Source: Chondrilla cf. caribensis
Taxonomy: Eukaryota > Porifera > Demospongiae > Chondrillida > Chondrillidae
Direction of reading: 5' to 3'
Assembly: GCA_964020155.1 (NCBI GenBank)
Contig: OZ026557.1
Coordinates: 3,382,501 to 3,430,000 of the forward strand
DNA length: 47,500 nt
The notes below the pieces were generated by a model, which did no database searches, was not told where the DNA came from, and was given only the letters and a program-made list of their open reading frames with translations. The stretch's first letter is position 1. Every line of letters starts with the position of its first letter. The translations under genes were made by a program, and so were the position numbers. Positions 20,805-31,744 of the stretch are shown piece after piece.

Positions 20805-21150
20805 GCAATCGTCGTTCGTTCGGTAAATTTTATACTCACGGGTTCGTTTCAGCAAGTTTCCTCTTTCGTTCGGTAAAGTTAATACTGAGTCTCCTAGGTT
20901 CGTTGTTTTGGCAAGTTTCCTATTTCGTTCGTTCGTTCGTTCTGTAGATATTCTAAGGCTCTTGGATCCGGCAAGTTTCCTCATTCGTTCGGTAAATATT
21001 CTAAGGTTCGTGGGTTTGGTAAGTTTCCCTTGTTCGTTCGGAAAATATTCTGAGGCATTTGGGTTTGACAAGCTTCCTCGTTCGCTCGGTAAATACTCCG
21101 AGGCTCGTGGGTTCGGTGAGTTTCGTCGTTCGCTCACTAACTATCCGAAG
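20805..21150 (+). repeat. Minisatellite, ~46-48-bp unit, about seven copies
   Basis: Repeat of 'caagtttcctcgttcgttcg' plus 'gtaaatattctaaggttcgtgggtttgg' with substitutions and small length changes. It happens to be open on the minus strand, giving an Arg/Asn/Ser-rich repeat, but the variable unit length and lack of a start context argue against a real protein. Confidence 0.75.
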
Positions 21151-21185
21151 CTTGTTAGATTAAATAATGCCACTTACAAAGTGAA

Positions 21186-21220
21186 TCTACTGGGGTACAT
21201 CACAAATGTACCCCAGTAGA
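21186..21220. repeat. Perfect 15-bp hairpin
   Basis: Arms 21186-21200 and 21206-21220 (tctactggggtacat and its complement) around a 5-nt loop. A related GGGGTACAT occurs again at about 21275-21283. It is part of the sequence absent from unit 3. Confidence 0.7.
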
Positions 21221-21914
21221 TCGCGAATGTACTCCTGTCGGCGCTTTTGAAGTTGATTGAAAACGCCCACGCATCGGGGTACATATAATATTATACACAC
21301 ACACACACATGCACATCCATACACACATACATGCACCACCATATATACACACATACACACATGCACATCCATACACACATACATGCACCACCATGTATAC
21401 ACACATACGTACACATCTATACATACAGAGAAAATTTACAACCCAGTGATTGAAACAGTAAAAATGGAGTATGTGTGTTTATAGCTTAGGACATGTTTGT
21501 TTAGAAATTGGAACATGTTTGTTTAGAGCTATACAGGCCCGGAGCAAGCAAAATTTCATTGGTCAGGCCGAAATACTGTCAAATGATTATAATCATATTA
21601 TATGAGGAAGTGGACCGATAGAATGACACAACAAATAACAATGTCATGCAATCTTACAATAATGAATTGCTACATTAATTTTAAATTGTAGCAAACAGAA
21701 TATGAAATTTGAATACGATTATAGTGTGAGAATAGACATACATAATACTGTCATGATGACATGCATGCATGGGCTATAAAAATAATATTGTTAAGATGTG
21801 CCACAATTTTTCAACCTGTGATCAGAATCCCCAACAAAGTCGTTAGCAATATCACTTGATTTGAGCATATCGGTAGCAGCTTTGTGTACATGCAATGTCA
21901 TGAGGTTTGTGGCT

Positions 21915-22109
21915 TTAGAATTTCTCATTCTGCTTGAATCCCATAATGCATACGTGGCAGTAAGCTACATCATTTGCTTCATCATAGTGGAAGAATGGCC
22001 ACTGCTTGAACCAGGAGTGCTGAAAGGATCGCTGAACAGCATTCTTCAGCCCATATGATCGTTGTGGGAACTTGAAATTCGAGCGGGGCTGGTGGGGAGA
22101 ACGTGACAC
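21915..22109 (-). pseudogene. TTF-type zinc-finger fragment of a hAT transposase
   Basis: Minus-strand frame of about 64 codons reading ...FKFPQRSYG..., ...VQRSFQHSWFKQWPFFHYDE..., ...VAYCHVCIMGF, the characteristic TTF/BED-like zinc-finger N-terminus of ZMYM1-like hAT transposases (DNA binding). The apparent start is GTG with the frame still open upstream, so it is an internal exon piece and not a gene start. No downstream catalytic part exists in the element. Confidence 0.6.
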
Positions 22110-22271
22110 TTCAGGAATTCAGTCCGAAATACTACTCGCAGAGGAGTGCTGAAAGGATCGCTGAACAGCATTCTTCCGGCGATATGATCTTTTTGAGAAC
22201 TTGAAATTCGAGCGGGGCTGGTGGGGAGAACGTGACACTTCAGGGATTCCTGAAATACTACTCGCAGAGAT
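22014..22271. repeat. Tandem duplication of 129 bp inside the hAT element
   Basis: Unit 1 at 22014-22142 and unit 2 at 22143-22271 share 'ggagtgctgaaaggatcgct' through 'ctactcgcagag' with a handful of differences. The duplicated piece includes the start of the zinc-finger frame. Confidence 0.8.
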
Positions 22272-23414
22272 AGAGGAAGCCATTAATCAACAGATATGCA
22301 AACGAATACCAGTGAAAGCAACAAACAAAGCCACGAAAACAGCCGCTGATCTAACTCTATCCTACAACCACCCGTGACTTCTGTATACGTAATTTCAATA
22401 TTGCACAATGACAATATGGCTGATTCACGGGCACAACGACCTAAGATATCGATTGATCTGTGACAGATTCTTTAAAGGCTAAAATTATTTTTAAGGTAAC
22501 TTCTGAATATTGGTCAGGCCAAAGCCTGACCAGCCTGACCGGTTGCGCCGGCCCTGAGCTAGGAACATGTTTGTTTGGAGTTTGGTACGTACATGATTTG
22601 TGACAGAGTTACAACCATGGTACACTTTGGTTCCTAGCTATAGGTTACGAAAGGGTTGTTGACAGTCTAATCCAGCAACATTATGCAAGCCTGTGACATG
22701 CAGCCTTGTAATCACATTCTACAACCATGTTACATGCTCATGCAAACTTGTATGACCTTGTTGCCACCCATGCACCACAAACTAACTATCATCTCATATT
22801 TATGGATATATATACAACCTTGTAGCCACCTCGAGCAAACTTATTACAAGCCTATACCCATGTGTACAACCTTCACTACTTTCTACAACCTTATACAAGA
22901 TCACAGATCACAGATCCTCTAACTCCTTGAATAGAAGTGGATTAACTTGAATTCATGTATTATGTGTATACATATACATACCATATGTATACACATAATA
23001 CTGTATGTATATATTATGGTAGTTGGGTGCGTATATATGTCGTATTCGGCTAGGTCATCTTATTACACCTAAGGAGGCTTTCATGCAGCCTGGAGGGCTA
23101 CTATTCTGGGCAGAGCATAACAGATACATGGTAGACATATTATGTATTGCAGATATGTATGAACTGCATGTATGCACTGTGTATACACATGTGGAGTTTT
23201 AAATCTCTTCTCAATCAGAACATCATTGTACATTTTACTGTACATCCAAGTTCTACACCAGAAATACCCACTGCACTTACATTATGTTTACTGGAACCTG
23301 TACATGTGTGATGGGAAAGATCCCATGCACCTTGTAGAGTCCCACAGTGGCTGCCCTTAAGGCTGATGTTGTGCTAAATGCAACTCCCGCATTGACGTAG
23401 GCCAGCCCTCAGCA

Positions 23415-23640
23415 CAGCCAAACCTGTACATAGCGGGGAGACATGTATTGTACATAGTGGGGGACCTGTAGTGGGGAGATGGGCACGGTACATATAGTGG
23501 GGGACCTGTACCGTACATAGTGGGGAGACATCTAATGTACATAGTGGGGAGGTATGCACAGTTATGTAGCAGAGAGACAGGTACTGTACATAGTGGGGGG
23601 ACATGTACTGTAATATACTGTACATAGAGGGGAGTCATGT
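23415..23640. repeat. 24-bp minisatellite, unit 2 copy
   Basis: Units related to 'gtacatagtggggagacatg' separated by variants, about nine copies. The same array occurs at 28480-28825 and 33295-33495 with different copy numbers. Apparent ORFs through it (Tyr/Val/Ser/Pro repeats) are by-products of the repeat period being a multiple of three. Confidence 0.75.
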
Positions 23641-24506
23641 CTCACACAGTTTGGAAAAATGTGCCACACTTAAATACGTATTGGGGAGATATATATATTA
23701 TTATAATGCACATGTTATGTATAGTATGTACACGGATGTCACCATCACATGGTATGTTTGGTACACAAAGTATAATATTATACATATACTATTGAAGTAC
23801 GTATACTGTATGTTTACTGTACGTATTCATGCACGTACATCTGTACAGTAACTGTAAATTAGCTACAAATAGTATGTACACTGTTTAGTAAAGTAGCTGT
23901 TGTGGTCTTTAAATATCAATCTCATATTTCCCGCTCCCTTAACGTCAAACAAACAACAACAACATCATTGAAGAGGCCAAAAACACGGAACAGGGTACCA
24001 TCCCAGTATATCCAGTGTTAGCTAGCTCTGCAAGATTAGCAATGTCTGTTCAATTAAACGAAGATGGTTTAATTTGTCAACTTCATGCATATGGGATCCT
24101 CGTTTATCATCACCGCACATGCAATCCATTTGCCTTGCACGAATAAAATTGCAAAAGGTAAATTGTACACGTTTGATCACGACTATATACAGAATGTATA
24201 TAGAATGTGAACATTGATGGTGAAGAAATATTGACCGTGCATGTATATATGCATGCAGCAAATGCAATAATAATTATAATAATGTTGACAAACAATCAGC
24301 ATACAATCCAAAATTATTACCACTCATTTTGGGTAAATTTAAAATCCGAAGTCTTTGAAATTTAAAGTCTGTCTACGCAATTTACTTTGGACGTTGGCAT
24401 TAACTTGCCATCTAGCAATCAATATAACTCCCTAAATTCCATACAACAACAAAAAATATTTTAAATCTATAATTCAGTGTTAATTAATTCATTGACAATT
24501 ATCTAC

Positions 24507-25577
24507 CTAGTGGCAGTTAAGCTTGGTGGTAAATTTACCACCTGCACTTTTTCCACCAACATTGACACGGGTCCGATTTGCACCATGCAAACCAGAACAA
24601 TGAATATGGAAGGTTTGTAAAACAGTACATGGATTGAGAATACAAAAGTTCATGAAAGTCTTGAATGCCCATACACATCTGTTCTCTATCCCATACGCAT
24701 TTGTAGCAAAATCAATCTCTCTGAGAACTTTGTCATTAACAGGCTCCTTCAGGTGAAACAAGTACGAATCGTAAGATTGTAAACCAATGTATTTTTTAGA
24801 ACAATTGCTTTGTTTTAGTTTATCTTGACAGTGGCCAAAAGCTGGCGAATTGTGTCTTGTTGGTACGTACATGATTTTTGAATCTCTCATCATTACCGGA
24901 TCCACTCTTTCAAATCCTTCTCCGAGATAAATGTCCTCGTTAGCAAACATAACTGTTTTATCCTGAAGGTGGTCGGAAATGTATTTGAAAACATCTCTAT
25001 AGGTACAAGGCTTACCGTTGTGATGAACAACGATTTTATCCCAATTGTTCAGACTTTGGCTCTTTAAGTATCTTTCTACCATCGTCTTGTCTTCAGCGAT
25101 GATGTGGACAGTTTTCACGAGTGAGTGGTTCAAATTCTTGCCTAGCACAAACAGCACTTCTTTTTCTCTCGCGAGAAACTGGGTGTCAAACTCGCTACCG
25201 CTCTCTTCTCTGAGATGCCGGTCTGTTAACATGTGGATATACTGTACCAAATTTATTTCCAATGGAACACGCTGAGGAGTTAACGTTGCTATCTTGGAGA
25301 TAACTGGTTTGGAGTCTTCGGAAAAGTTCTTCTTGAGCGGCCATGGCTTTCTCGTTTCATGAAATCCTTTGTTAGTACTAGTCTCCTTGACTGGTCCTGC
25401 CGTTTCTTGTCCTGGAACTATCTCGGAGACTGGAGGCTTGAGGTCTGTCTCTGAAACATAGTACCACCCCGCAGGATATTTTCTGAAGCTGAAGAAGAAG
25501 GAGGCTGCCGTAAGAAGCGTGATTGTCAGAACAAAGATTAGCTTCATATTGTATTTCGTTCCCAAATTAATCCTCAT
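24507..25577 (-). CDS. Type II membrane protein, glycosyltransferase-like (intact copy)
   Basis: Intact 356-codon frame, no intron. A short cytoplasmic N-terminus (MRINLGTKYNMK) is followed by one hydrophobic anchor (about residues 12-30), then a Pro/Glu/Lys-rich stem (31-120) and a luminal domain. That layout is typical of Golgi enzymes. Motifs in the luminal part are FANEDIYLGEGF, SYDSYLFHLK, YGIENRCVWAF and NPCTVLQTFHIHCSG. These resemble the 'AN-DIYF', 'S-D-W-F', 'G-DNR' and 'NP---TYH-H-S' pattern of a poorly described putative glycosyltransferase group. The substrate is unknown and the assignment is tentative. N-glycosylation sites occur at NHS and NCS. ATG 25577 is the first start; Met11 is an alternative. 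A near-identical broken copy lies at 29721-30790. Confidence 0.75.
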   Translation of the reverse strand: MRINLGTKYNMKLIFVLTITLLTAASFFFSFRKYPAGWYYVSETDLKPPVSEIVPGQETAGPVKETSTNKGFHETRKPWPLKKNFSEDSKPVISKIATLTPQRVPLEINLVQYIHMLTDRHLREESGSEFDTQFLAREKEVLFVLGKNLNHSLVKTVHIIAEDKTMVERYLKSQSLNNWDKIVVHHNGKPCTYRDVFKYISDHLQDKTVMFANEDIYLGEGFERVDPVMMRDSKIMYVPTRHNSPAFGHCQDKLKQSNCSKKYIGLQSYDSYLFHLKEPVNDKVLREIDFATNAYGIENRCVWAFKTFMNFCILNPCTVLQTFHIHCSGLHGANRTRVNVGGKSAGGKFTTKLNCH

Positions 25578-25790
25578 TATGCACGCCCAGTTTATCGATA
25601 ATGATCGTTAGAGTATAACTGGACAATTTCCGAACAAATTTCACAGGGTAGTTATAACGGACCTCCGTACTCTGAAGTGGAATGTCCGATATTATATATC
25701 GCCTATGTCACGACTCGCGAAGATTTACGTAATTGCGTGATAAATTCCTTTAGGTGACAATTATTTCATGAGAAATGGTACGCCTCATGC

Positions 25791-26280
25791 AACATATGCA
25801 CATGCTGCTATGCTTTATGCAACAGATGAAATGCTGACATGCAATCAGAATAATATGATCAAACATTATTACCTGGTAACCACATACATTGGGTAAAAAT
25901 TAACTCATGCACTAAAATATTATAGAACGATCAAATGGGCCAAAAAAGCGCTTATAACATCGAAAATCCGAACAATATCCCAAGTGCACGAAAGGTTCGC
26001 AATTGGACCTAGTCCTGGCACCATGGACACTTATCCATACACATAAATTCTCAAGGAGGTGTTTTGAGCATATTTTTGAATATTGCTGTGGAACCTCTGG
26101 CATGGTGTGCCATATATGTCCAAAATATAACACCAAAGTACTATGGATACTGCAGACTACACACAGCTGCATCTTTCCATGTTAGGAGGTGCCTTTACCA
26201 TATTTCTGTACTTTGGATATAGTGCATGTGGTGCTAGCGCTATAAGACCATAAGTTGACCCCATAGACCATATTGTGAGC
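25791..26280. other. Intergenic stretch between units 2 and 3, nothing recognised
   Basis: Unique in this window: no match to the other units, no coding-like frame, no element termini. It may be the remaining spacer of the ancestral unit or an insertion. Confidence 0.4.
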
Positions 26281-27602
26281 ACTGACAATCTATTCAAAGC
26301 TGATAATTCTGAATCAGTAATATTACCATACATTAGTATACACTAATCAACTATGTAAACAGCTGATATAACTGCTATGAGAGTTGATAGCTATAGGTGT
26401 ATATAAAGACAATTATAATGATTTTAATACTGTACTAACAGAATGTTCTAGTATCCTATTACAAACCAACACTTAACTTTCCACATATGGACCAAATATC
26501 ACCTTCCCCCATCTGCCATGAGCTATGATAAAAAGGTGCTTAGTGTTTTTCTCCCTATTCTCTCGCGTACATTTGAAATATTAAGAGTCCCCTGACATAT
26601 GTACCTAGGGTTGAAGGCCAGAAATGGTAATGGAAACTATTTCAAAATTTATATATAGTTCCCAATGTTATCTAGGGCTTGAACATATGTCGGATTGACT
26701 TGCCCCCACTCCCATGAATTACGCAAGAAGGTGCAAAGCACTTTTATTTCTCTCAAGCATTGATAGTATTTATCACAGAAGGGAATTGGTTACAATTTAA
26801 TGACAATTACTATAATTGTACCAGAAACATAATGCATTTAGTATTGACATTCCTTGTTGCACTATAATAGCAAACATTACCAAGTTATTTATGTAAATAT
26901 TGTATATTTACTGTTTGTTATCAATATCAAATTAATATACCATACAGTTAATACGGTTACAGTATGCAAGTTGTGTATATATTATGCAGAATGTAATAAT
27001 TAATGATAGAACATATCAAGCAGTAATTCGACATGATACAAACTGCTACAGTTATATAATAAATCAAGCATTGCTGCATATTAGTTAGAATGTCACACTG
27101 TAGCTGCAGATTCACACATGGTCCACTTCAATAACAAAAAGGCATTCCCTGGGTTTGGTTTGCCAAGCTGTCCACTGTAGCAATTGTCATAAATTAGATG
27201 ATACTCCACATAATAATAATATTATAATTAATAATGTATGTACACGCACTCACACTCGTACATGCATCATATTATATACACATGCAGACTCATATTTGCA
27301 TCCATATGTACACACATGCATGTGCATGCACTCACATGAATACGTACATATATATAATATTATACACACACACATGCACATCCATACACACATACATGCA
27401 CCACCATATATACACACATACACACATGCACATCCATAGACACATACATGCACCACCATGTATACACACATACGTACACACGTGCACATCTATACATACA
27501 GAGAAAATTTACAACCCAGTAATTGAAACAGTAAACACGGAGTATGTGTGTTTATAGCTTAGGGCATGTTTGTTAAGGAATTGGAACATGTTTGTTTAGA
27601 GC
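26280..27602 (+). repeat. Unit 3 left part: uninterrupted copy (empty site for the Helitron and hAT insertions)
   Basis: Colinear with 7590-8276 + 20149-20280 + 21285-21533. It provides the pre-insertion sequence: at about 27212/27213 the A|T junction is intact where unit 2 carries the 11.9-kb Helitron compound, and near 27603 the sequence is continuous where unit 2 carries the hAT element. CA-rich tracts lie at 27364-27490. Confidence 0.8.
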
Positions 27603-28479
27603 TTAGGAACATGTTTGTTTGGAGTTTGGAACGTACATATTTGTGACAGAGTTACAACCATGGTACACTTTGGTTCCTAGCTATAGGTTACGAAAGGGTT
27701 GTTGACAGTCTAATCCAGCAACATTATCAATATATGCAAGCCTGTACATGCAGCCTTGTAATCACATTCTACAACCATGTTATACATGCTCATGCAAACT
27801 TGTATGACCTTGTCGCCACCCATGCACCACAACCTAACTACCATCTCATATTTATGGATATACAGCCTTGTAGCCACCTCAAGCAAACTTATTACAAGCC
27901 TATACCCATGTGTACAACCTTCACCACTTTCTACAACCTTACACAAGATCACAGATCACAGATCCTCTAACTCCTTGAATAGAAGTGGATTAACTTGAAT
28001 TCACAGTATAGTATTATGTGTATGTGTGTACATATGTACATACCATATGCATACACATAATACTGTGTGTATATATTATGGTAGTTGGGTGCGTATATAT
28101 GTCGTATTCGGCTAGGTCATCTTATTACACCTAAGGAGGCTTTCATGCAGCCTGGAGGGCTACTATTCTGGGCAGACCATAACAGATACATGGTAGACAT
28201 ATTATGTATTGCAGATATGTATGAACTGCATGTATGCACTGTGTATACACATGTGGAGTTTTAAATCTCTTCTCAATCAGAACATCATTGTACATTTTAC
28301 TGTACATCCAAGTTCTACACCAGAAATACCCACTGCACTTACATTATGTTTACTGGAACCTGTACATGTGTGATGGGGAAGATCCCACCTTGTAGAGTCC
28401 CACAGTGGCTGCCCTTAAGGCTGATGTTGTGCTAAATGCAACTCTGGCATTGACGTAGGCCAGCCCCTCAGCACAGCCA

Positions 28480-28825
28480 AACCTGTACATAGCGGGGAGA
28501 CATGTATTGTACATAGTGGGGGACCTGTACCGTACATAGTGGGGAGACACGCACTGTACATAGTGGAGAGACATGTACTGTACATAGTGGGGAGACATCT
28601 AATGTACATAGTGGTGGACCTGTACCTTAAATAGTGGGGAGACGGACACGGTACATAGTGGGGGACCTGTACCGTACATAGTGGGGAGACACGTACTGTA
28701 CATAGTGGAGAGACATCTAATGTACATAGTGGGGAGATATGCACTCTTATGTAGCAGAGAGACAGGTACTGTGCATAGTGGGGGGACATGTATTGTAATA
28801 TACTGTACATAGAGGGGAGTCATGT
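28480..28825. repeat. 24-bp minisatellite, unit 3 copy (expanded)
   Basis: About 13-14 units of the 24-bp repeat, versus about nine in unit 2, with higher-order pairs of variants ('gggggacctgtacc' / 'ggggagacacgtact'). Confidence 0.75.
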
Positions 28826-29720
28826 CTCACACAGTTTGGAAAAATGTGCCGCACTTAAATACGTATTGGGGAGATATATATTATTATAATGCACATGTTA
28901 TGTATAGTATGTACACGGATGTCACAATCACATGGTATGTTTGGTACACAAAGTATAATATTATACATATACTAATAACTATGTACATGCAGTAGTCATA
29001 GTAACTCATATTTGAAGTACGTATACTGTATGTATACTGTACGTATTCATGCACGTACATCTGTACTGTAAATTAGCTACAAATAGTATGTACACTGTTT
29101 AGTAAAGTAGCTGTTGTGGTCTTTAAATATCAATCTCATATTTCCCGCTCCCTTAACGTCAAACAAACAACAACAACATCATTGAAGAGGCCGAAAACAC
29201 GGAACAGGGTACCATCCCAGTATATCCAGTGTTAGCTAGCTCTGCAAGATTAGCAATGTCTGTTCAATTAAACGAAGATGGTTTAATTTGTCAACTTCAT
29301 GCATATGGGATCCTCGTTTATCATCACCGCACATGCAATCCATTTGCCTTGCACGAATAAAATTGCAAAAGGTAAATTGTACACGTTTGATCACGACTAT
29401 ATACAGAATGTATATAGAATGTGAACATTGATGGTGAAGAAATATTGACCGTGCATGTATATATGCATGCAGCAAATGCAATAATAATTATAATAATGTT
29501 GACAAACAATCAGCATACAATCCAAAATTATTACCACTCATTTTGGGTAAATTTAAAATCCGAAGTCTTTGAAATTTAAAGTCTGTCTACGCAATTTACT
29601 TTGGACGTTGGCATTAACTTGCCATCTAGCAATCAATATAACTCCCTAAATTCCATACAACAACAAAAAATATTTTAAATCTATAATTCAGTGTTAATTA
29701 ATTCATTGACAATTATCTAC

Positions 29721-30790
29721 CTAGTGGCAGTTAAGCTTGGTGGTAAATTTACCACCTGCACTTTTTCCACCAACATTGACACGGGTCCGATTTGCACCAT
29801 GCAAACCAGAACAATGAATATGGAAGGTTTGTAAAACAGTACATGGATTGAGAATACAAAAGTTCATGAAAGTCTTGAATGCCCATACACATCTGTTCTC
29901 TATCCCATACGCATTTGTAGCAAAATCAATCTCTCTGAGAACTTTGTCATTAACAGGCTCCTTCAGGTGAAACAAGTACGAATCGTAAGATTGTAAACCA
30001 ATGTATTTTTAGAACAATTGCTTTGTTTTAGTTTATCTTGACAGTGGCCAAAAGCTGGCGAATTGTGTCTTGTTGGTACGTACATGATTTTTGAATCTCT
30101 CATCATTACCGGATCCACTCTTTCAAATCCTTCTCCGAGATAAATGTCCTCGTTAGCAAACATAACTGTTTTATCCTGAAGGTGGTCGGAAATGTATTTG
30201 AAAACATCTCTATAGGTACAAGGCTTACCGTTGTGATGAACAACGATTTTATCCCAATTGTTCAGACTTTGGCTCTTTAAGTATCTTTCTACCATCGTCT
30301 TGTCTTCAGCGATGATGTGGACAGTTTTCACGAGTGAGTGGTTCAAATTCTTGCCTAGCACAAACAGCACTTCTTTTTCTCTCGCGAGAAACTGGGTGTC
30401 AAACTCGCTACCGCTCTCTTCTCTGAGATGCCGGTCTGTTAACATGTGGATATACTGTACCAAATTTATTTCCAATGGAACACGCTGAGGAGTTAACGTT
30501 GCTATCTTGGAGATAACTGGTTTGGAGTCTTCGGAAAAGTTCTTCTTGAGCGGCCATGGCTTTCTCGTTTCATGAAATCCTTTGTTAGTACTAGTCTCCT
30601 TGACTGGTCCTGCCGTTTCTTGTCCTGGAACTATCTCGGAGACTGGAGGCTTGAGGTCTGTCTCTGAAACATAGTACCACCCCGCAGGATATTTTCTGAA
30701 GCTGAAGAAGAAGGAGGCTGCCGTAAGAAGCGTGATTGTCAGAACAAAGATTAGCTTCATATTGTATTTCGTTCCCAAATTAATCCTCAT
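29721..30790 (-). pseudogene. Frameshifted copy of the glycosyltransferase-like gene
   Basis: Identical at the protein level to the gene at 24507-25577 except for a 1-nt deletion in a T run (five T at 30006-30010 versus six T at 24792-24797). After residue ~260 (CSK) the frame shifts and ends ~15 codons later. The remaining C-terminal ~84 codons continue intact in the other frame. Apart from this lesion there is no decay, so it is either a very young pseudogene or a homopolymer sequencing error in a functional second copy. Confidence 0.8.
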
Positions 30791-30945
30791 TATGCACGCC
30801 CAGTTTATCGATGATGATCGTTAGAGTAGAACTGAACAATTTCCGAACAAATCTCACAGGGCAGTTATAACGGACCTCCGTACTCCGAAGTGGAATGTCC
30901 AATATTACGACTCGCGAAGATTTGATGTGAGATAAATTCCTTTAG

Positions 30946-31285
30946 GTGACAAATTCAAGTGTGAAGTGAAACAGATTATACCGACCTCCATCAACTATCA
31001 CACAGCCCAGGTACTTCTCTTATTAGCTTGCGACTTTGAAGAATTTCGGCTGCTTGACGTTTGTGTCAGAGCTTCGCAAACTTGAAATTCGGATAAACGT
31101 AAGTTCTGACAATTCACTTTATTCGCGGATGCCTGGTCCAGTTTAGACTCTACTTGTTTACCGTACCTGAACCCTGAGAACATCAGAATTTATAGCTCTA
31201 CGTGCCTACTTTAAAATATACTATTAGACTGAATGGCGTAATTCGTCAATATAAATTTCTCTTGGCAGTATGAACTCGGTCGAAA
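30946..31285. other. Unique stretch between unit 3 and the decayed unit
   Basis: No match to the other units and no protein-like frame of useful length. It may be upstream sequence of the decayed third gene copy that was replaced, or an insertion. Confidence 0.35.
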
Positions 31286-31289
31286 TTTG

Positions 31290-31740
31290 GTCTTTCTACG
31301 CAATTTACTTTGGAAGTTGGCATTAACTTGCCATCTAGCAATCAATATAACTCCCTAAATTCAACACAACAGCAAAAATATTATTGTAAATCTATAATTC
31401 AGTGTTAATTAATTCATTGACAATTGTCTACCTAGTGGCAGCTAAGCTTGGCGGTAAACTTACCAACTGCACTTTTTCCACCAACATTGACACGGGTCCG
31501 ATTTGCACCATGCAAACCAGAACAATAAATATGGAAGGTTAACTTTGTAAACAGTACATGGATTAAGAACACAATAGTGCATGAAAGTCTTGATTCAGAA
31601 TGCCCATACACATCAGATTTTTTTCTCTATCCCAAATGCATTTGTAGCAAAATCAATCTCTCTGAGAAGTTTGTCATTAACAGGCTCCTTCAGGTGAAAC
31701 AAGTAATTTAAGAATAGTAAGATTGAAAAGCAATGTATGT
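31290..31740 (-). pseudogene. Decayed third copy of the glycosyltransferase-like gene (C-terminal fragment)
   Basis: Homologous to 24380-24790 (3' flank plus the last ~95 codons, including the HCSG...NRTRVNVGGKS region). Several indels (5 nt near 31540, 4 nt near 31595, others near 31615 and 31710) destroy the frame. Homology stops at about 31740, close to where the T-run lesion lies in unit 3, and no N-terminal half is present. Confidence 0.7.
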
Positions 31741-31744
31741 TTTT

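Larger units (their letters stand above)
20149..21533 (+). repeat. Copy 2 of the duplication unit, middle part, with inserts
   Basis: 20149-20280 and 21285-21533 are colinear with 27213-27345 and 27355-27590 of unit 3 (CA-rich tracts, then 'gagaaaatttacaacccag'). The ~1 kb between (about 20285-21285) is absent from unit 3. It contains a TIR element, a minisatellite and a short hairpin, so it represents one or more insertions into unit 2 only. Confidence 0.7.
21534..22556 (-). mobile_element. hAT-type element remnant, 1023 bp
   Basis: Ends CAGGCCCGGAGCAAGC and (reverse complement) CAGGGCCGGCGCAACC match each other and the typical hAT terminus. The element interrupts unit 2 at a site that is continuous in unit 3 (near 27603). 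Flanking 'agcta' repeats suggest a decayed ~8-bp target duplication. It contains a fragment of the N-terminal zinc-finger exon of a ZMYM1/THAP-type hAT transposase (21915-22109) and a 129-bp tandem duplication, but no DDE catalytic or C-terminal dimerisation region, so it is non-autonomous. Confidence 0.7.
22557..25790 (-). repeat. Segmental duplication, unit 2 right part (near-identical to 27603-30945)
   Basis: Colinear with 27603-30945. It carries the 24-bp minisatellite, a conserved non-coding stretch around 23870-24300, and a minus-strand gene. From about 23880 to 25600 the two copies are almost identical, implying a very recent duplication, gene conversion or uncollapsed haplotypes. Confidence 0.85.
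27603..30945 (-). repeat. Segmental duplication, unit 3 right part
   Basis: Near-identical to 22557-25760. It differs in minisatellite copy number and by small insertions (e.g. about 45 extra bases near 28975-29015). It contains the frameshifted gene copy at 29721-30790. Spacing between corresponding start codons of the two genes is 5213 bp. Confidence 0.85.

Noticed and set aside
20730..21137. 135-codon minus-strand frame with an Arg/Asn/Ser repeat
   Set aside because: Produced by the ~47-bp minisatellite; unit length varies and no signal, domain or promoter is visible.
28350..28823. Tyr/Val/Ser/Pro-repeat frames (unit 3) and their unit 2 equivalents
   Set aside because: The 24-bp minisatellite keeps three frames open; the translations differ between the three homologous units.
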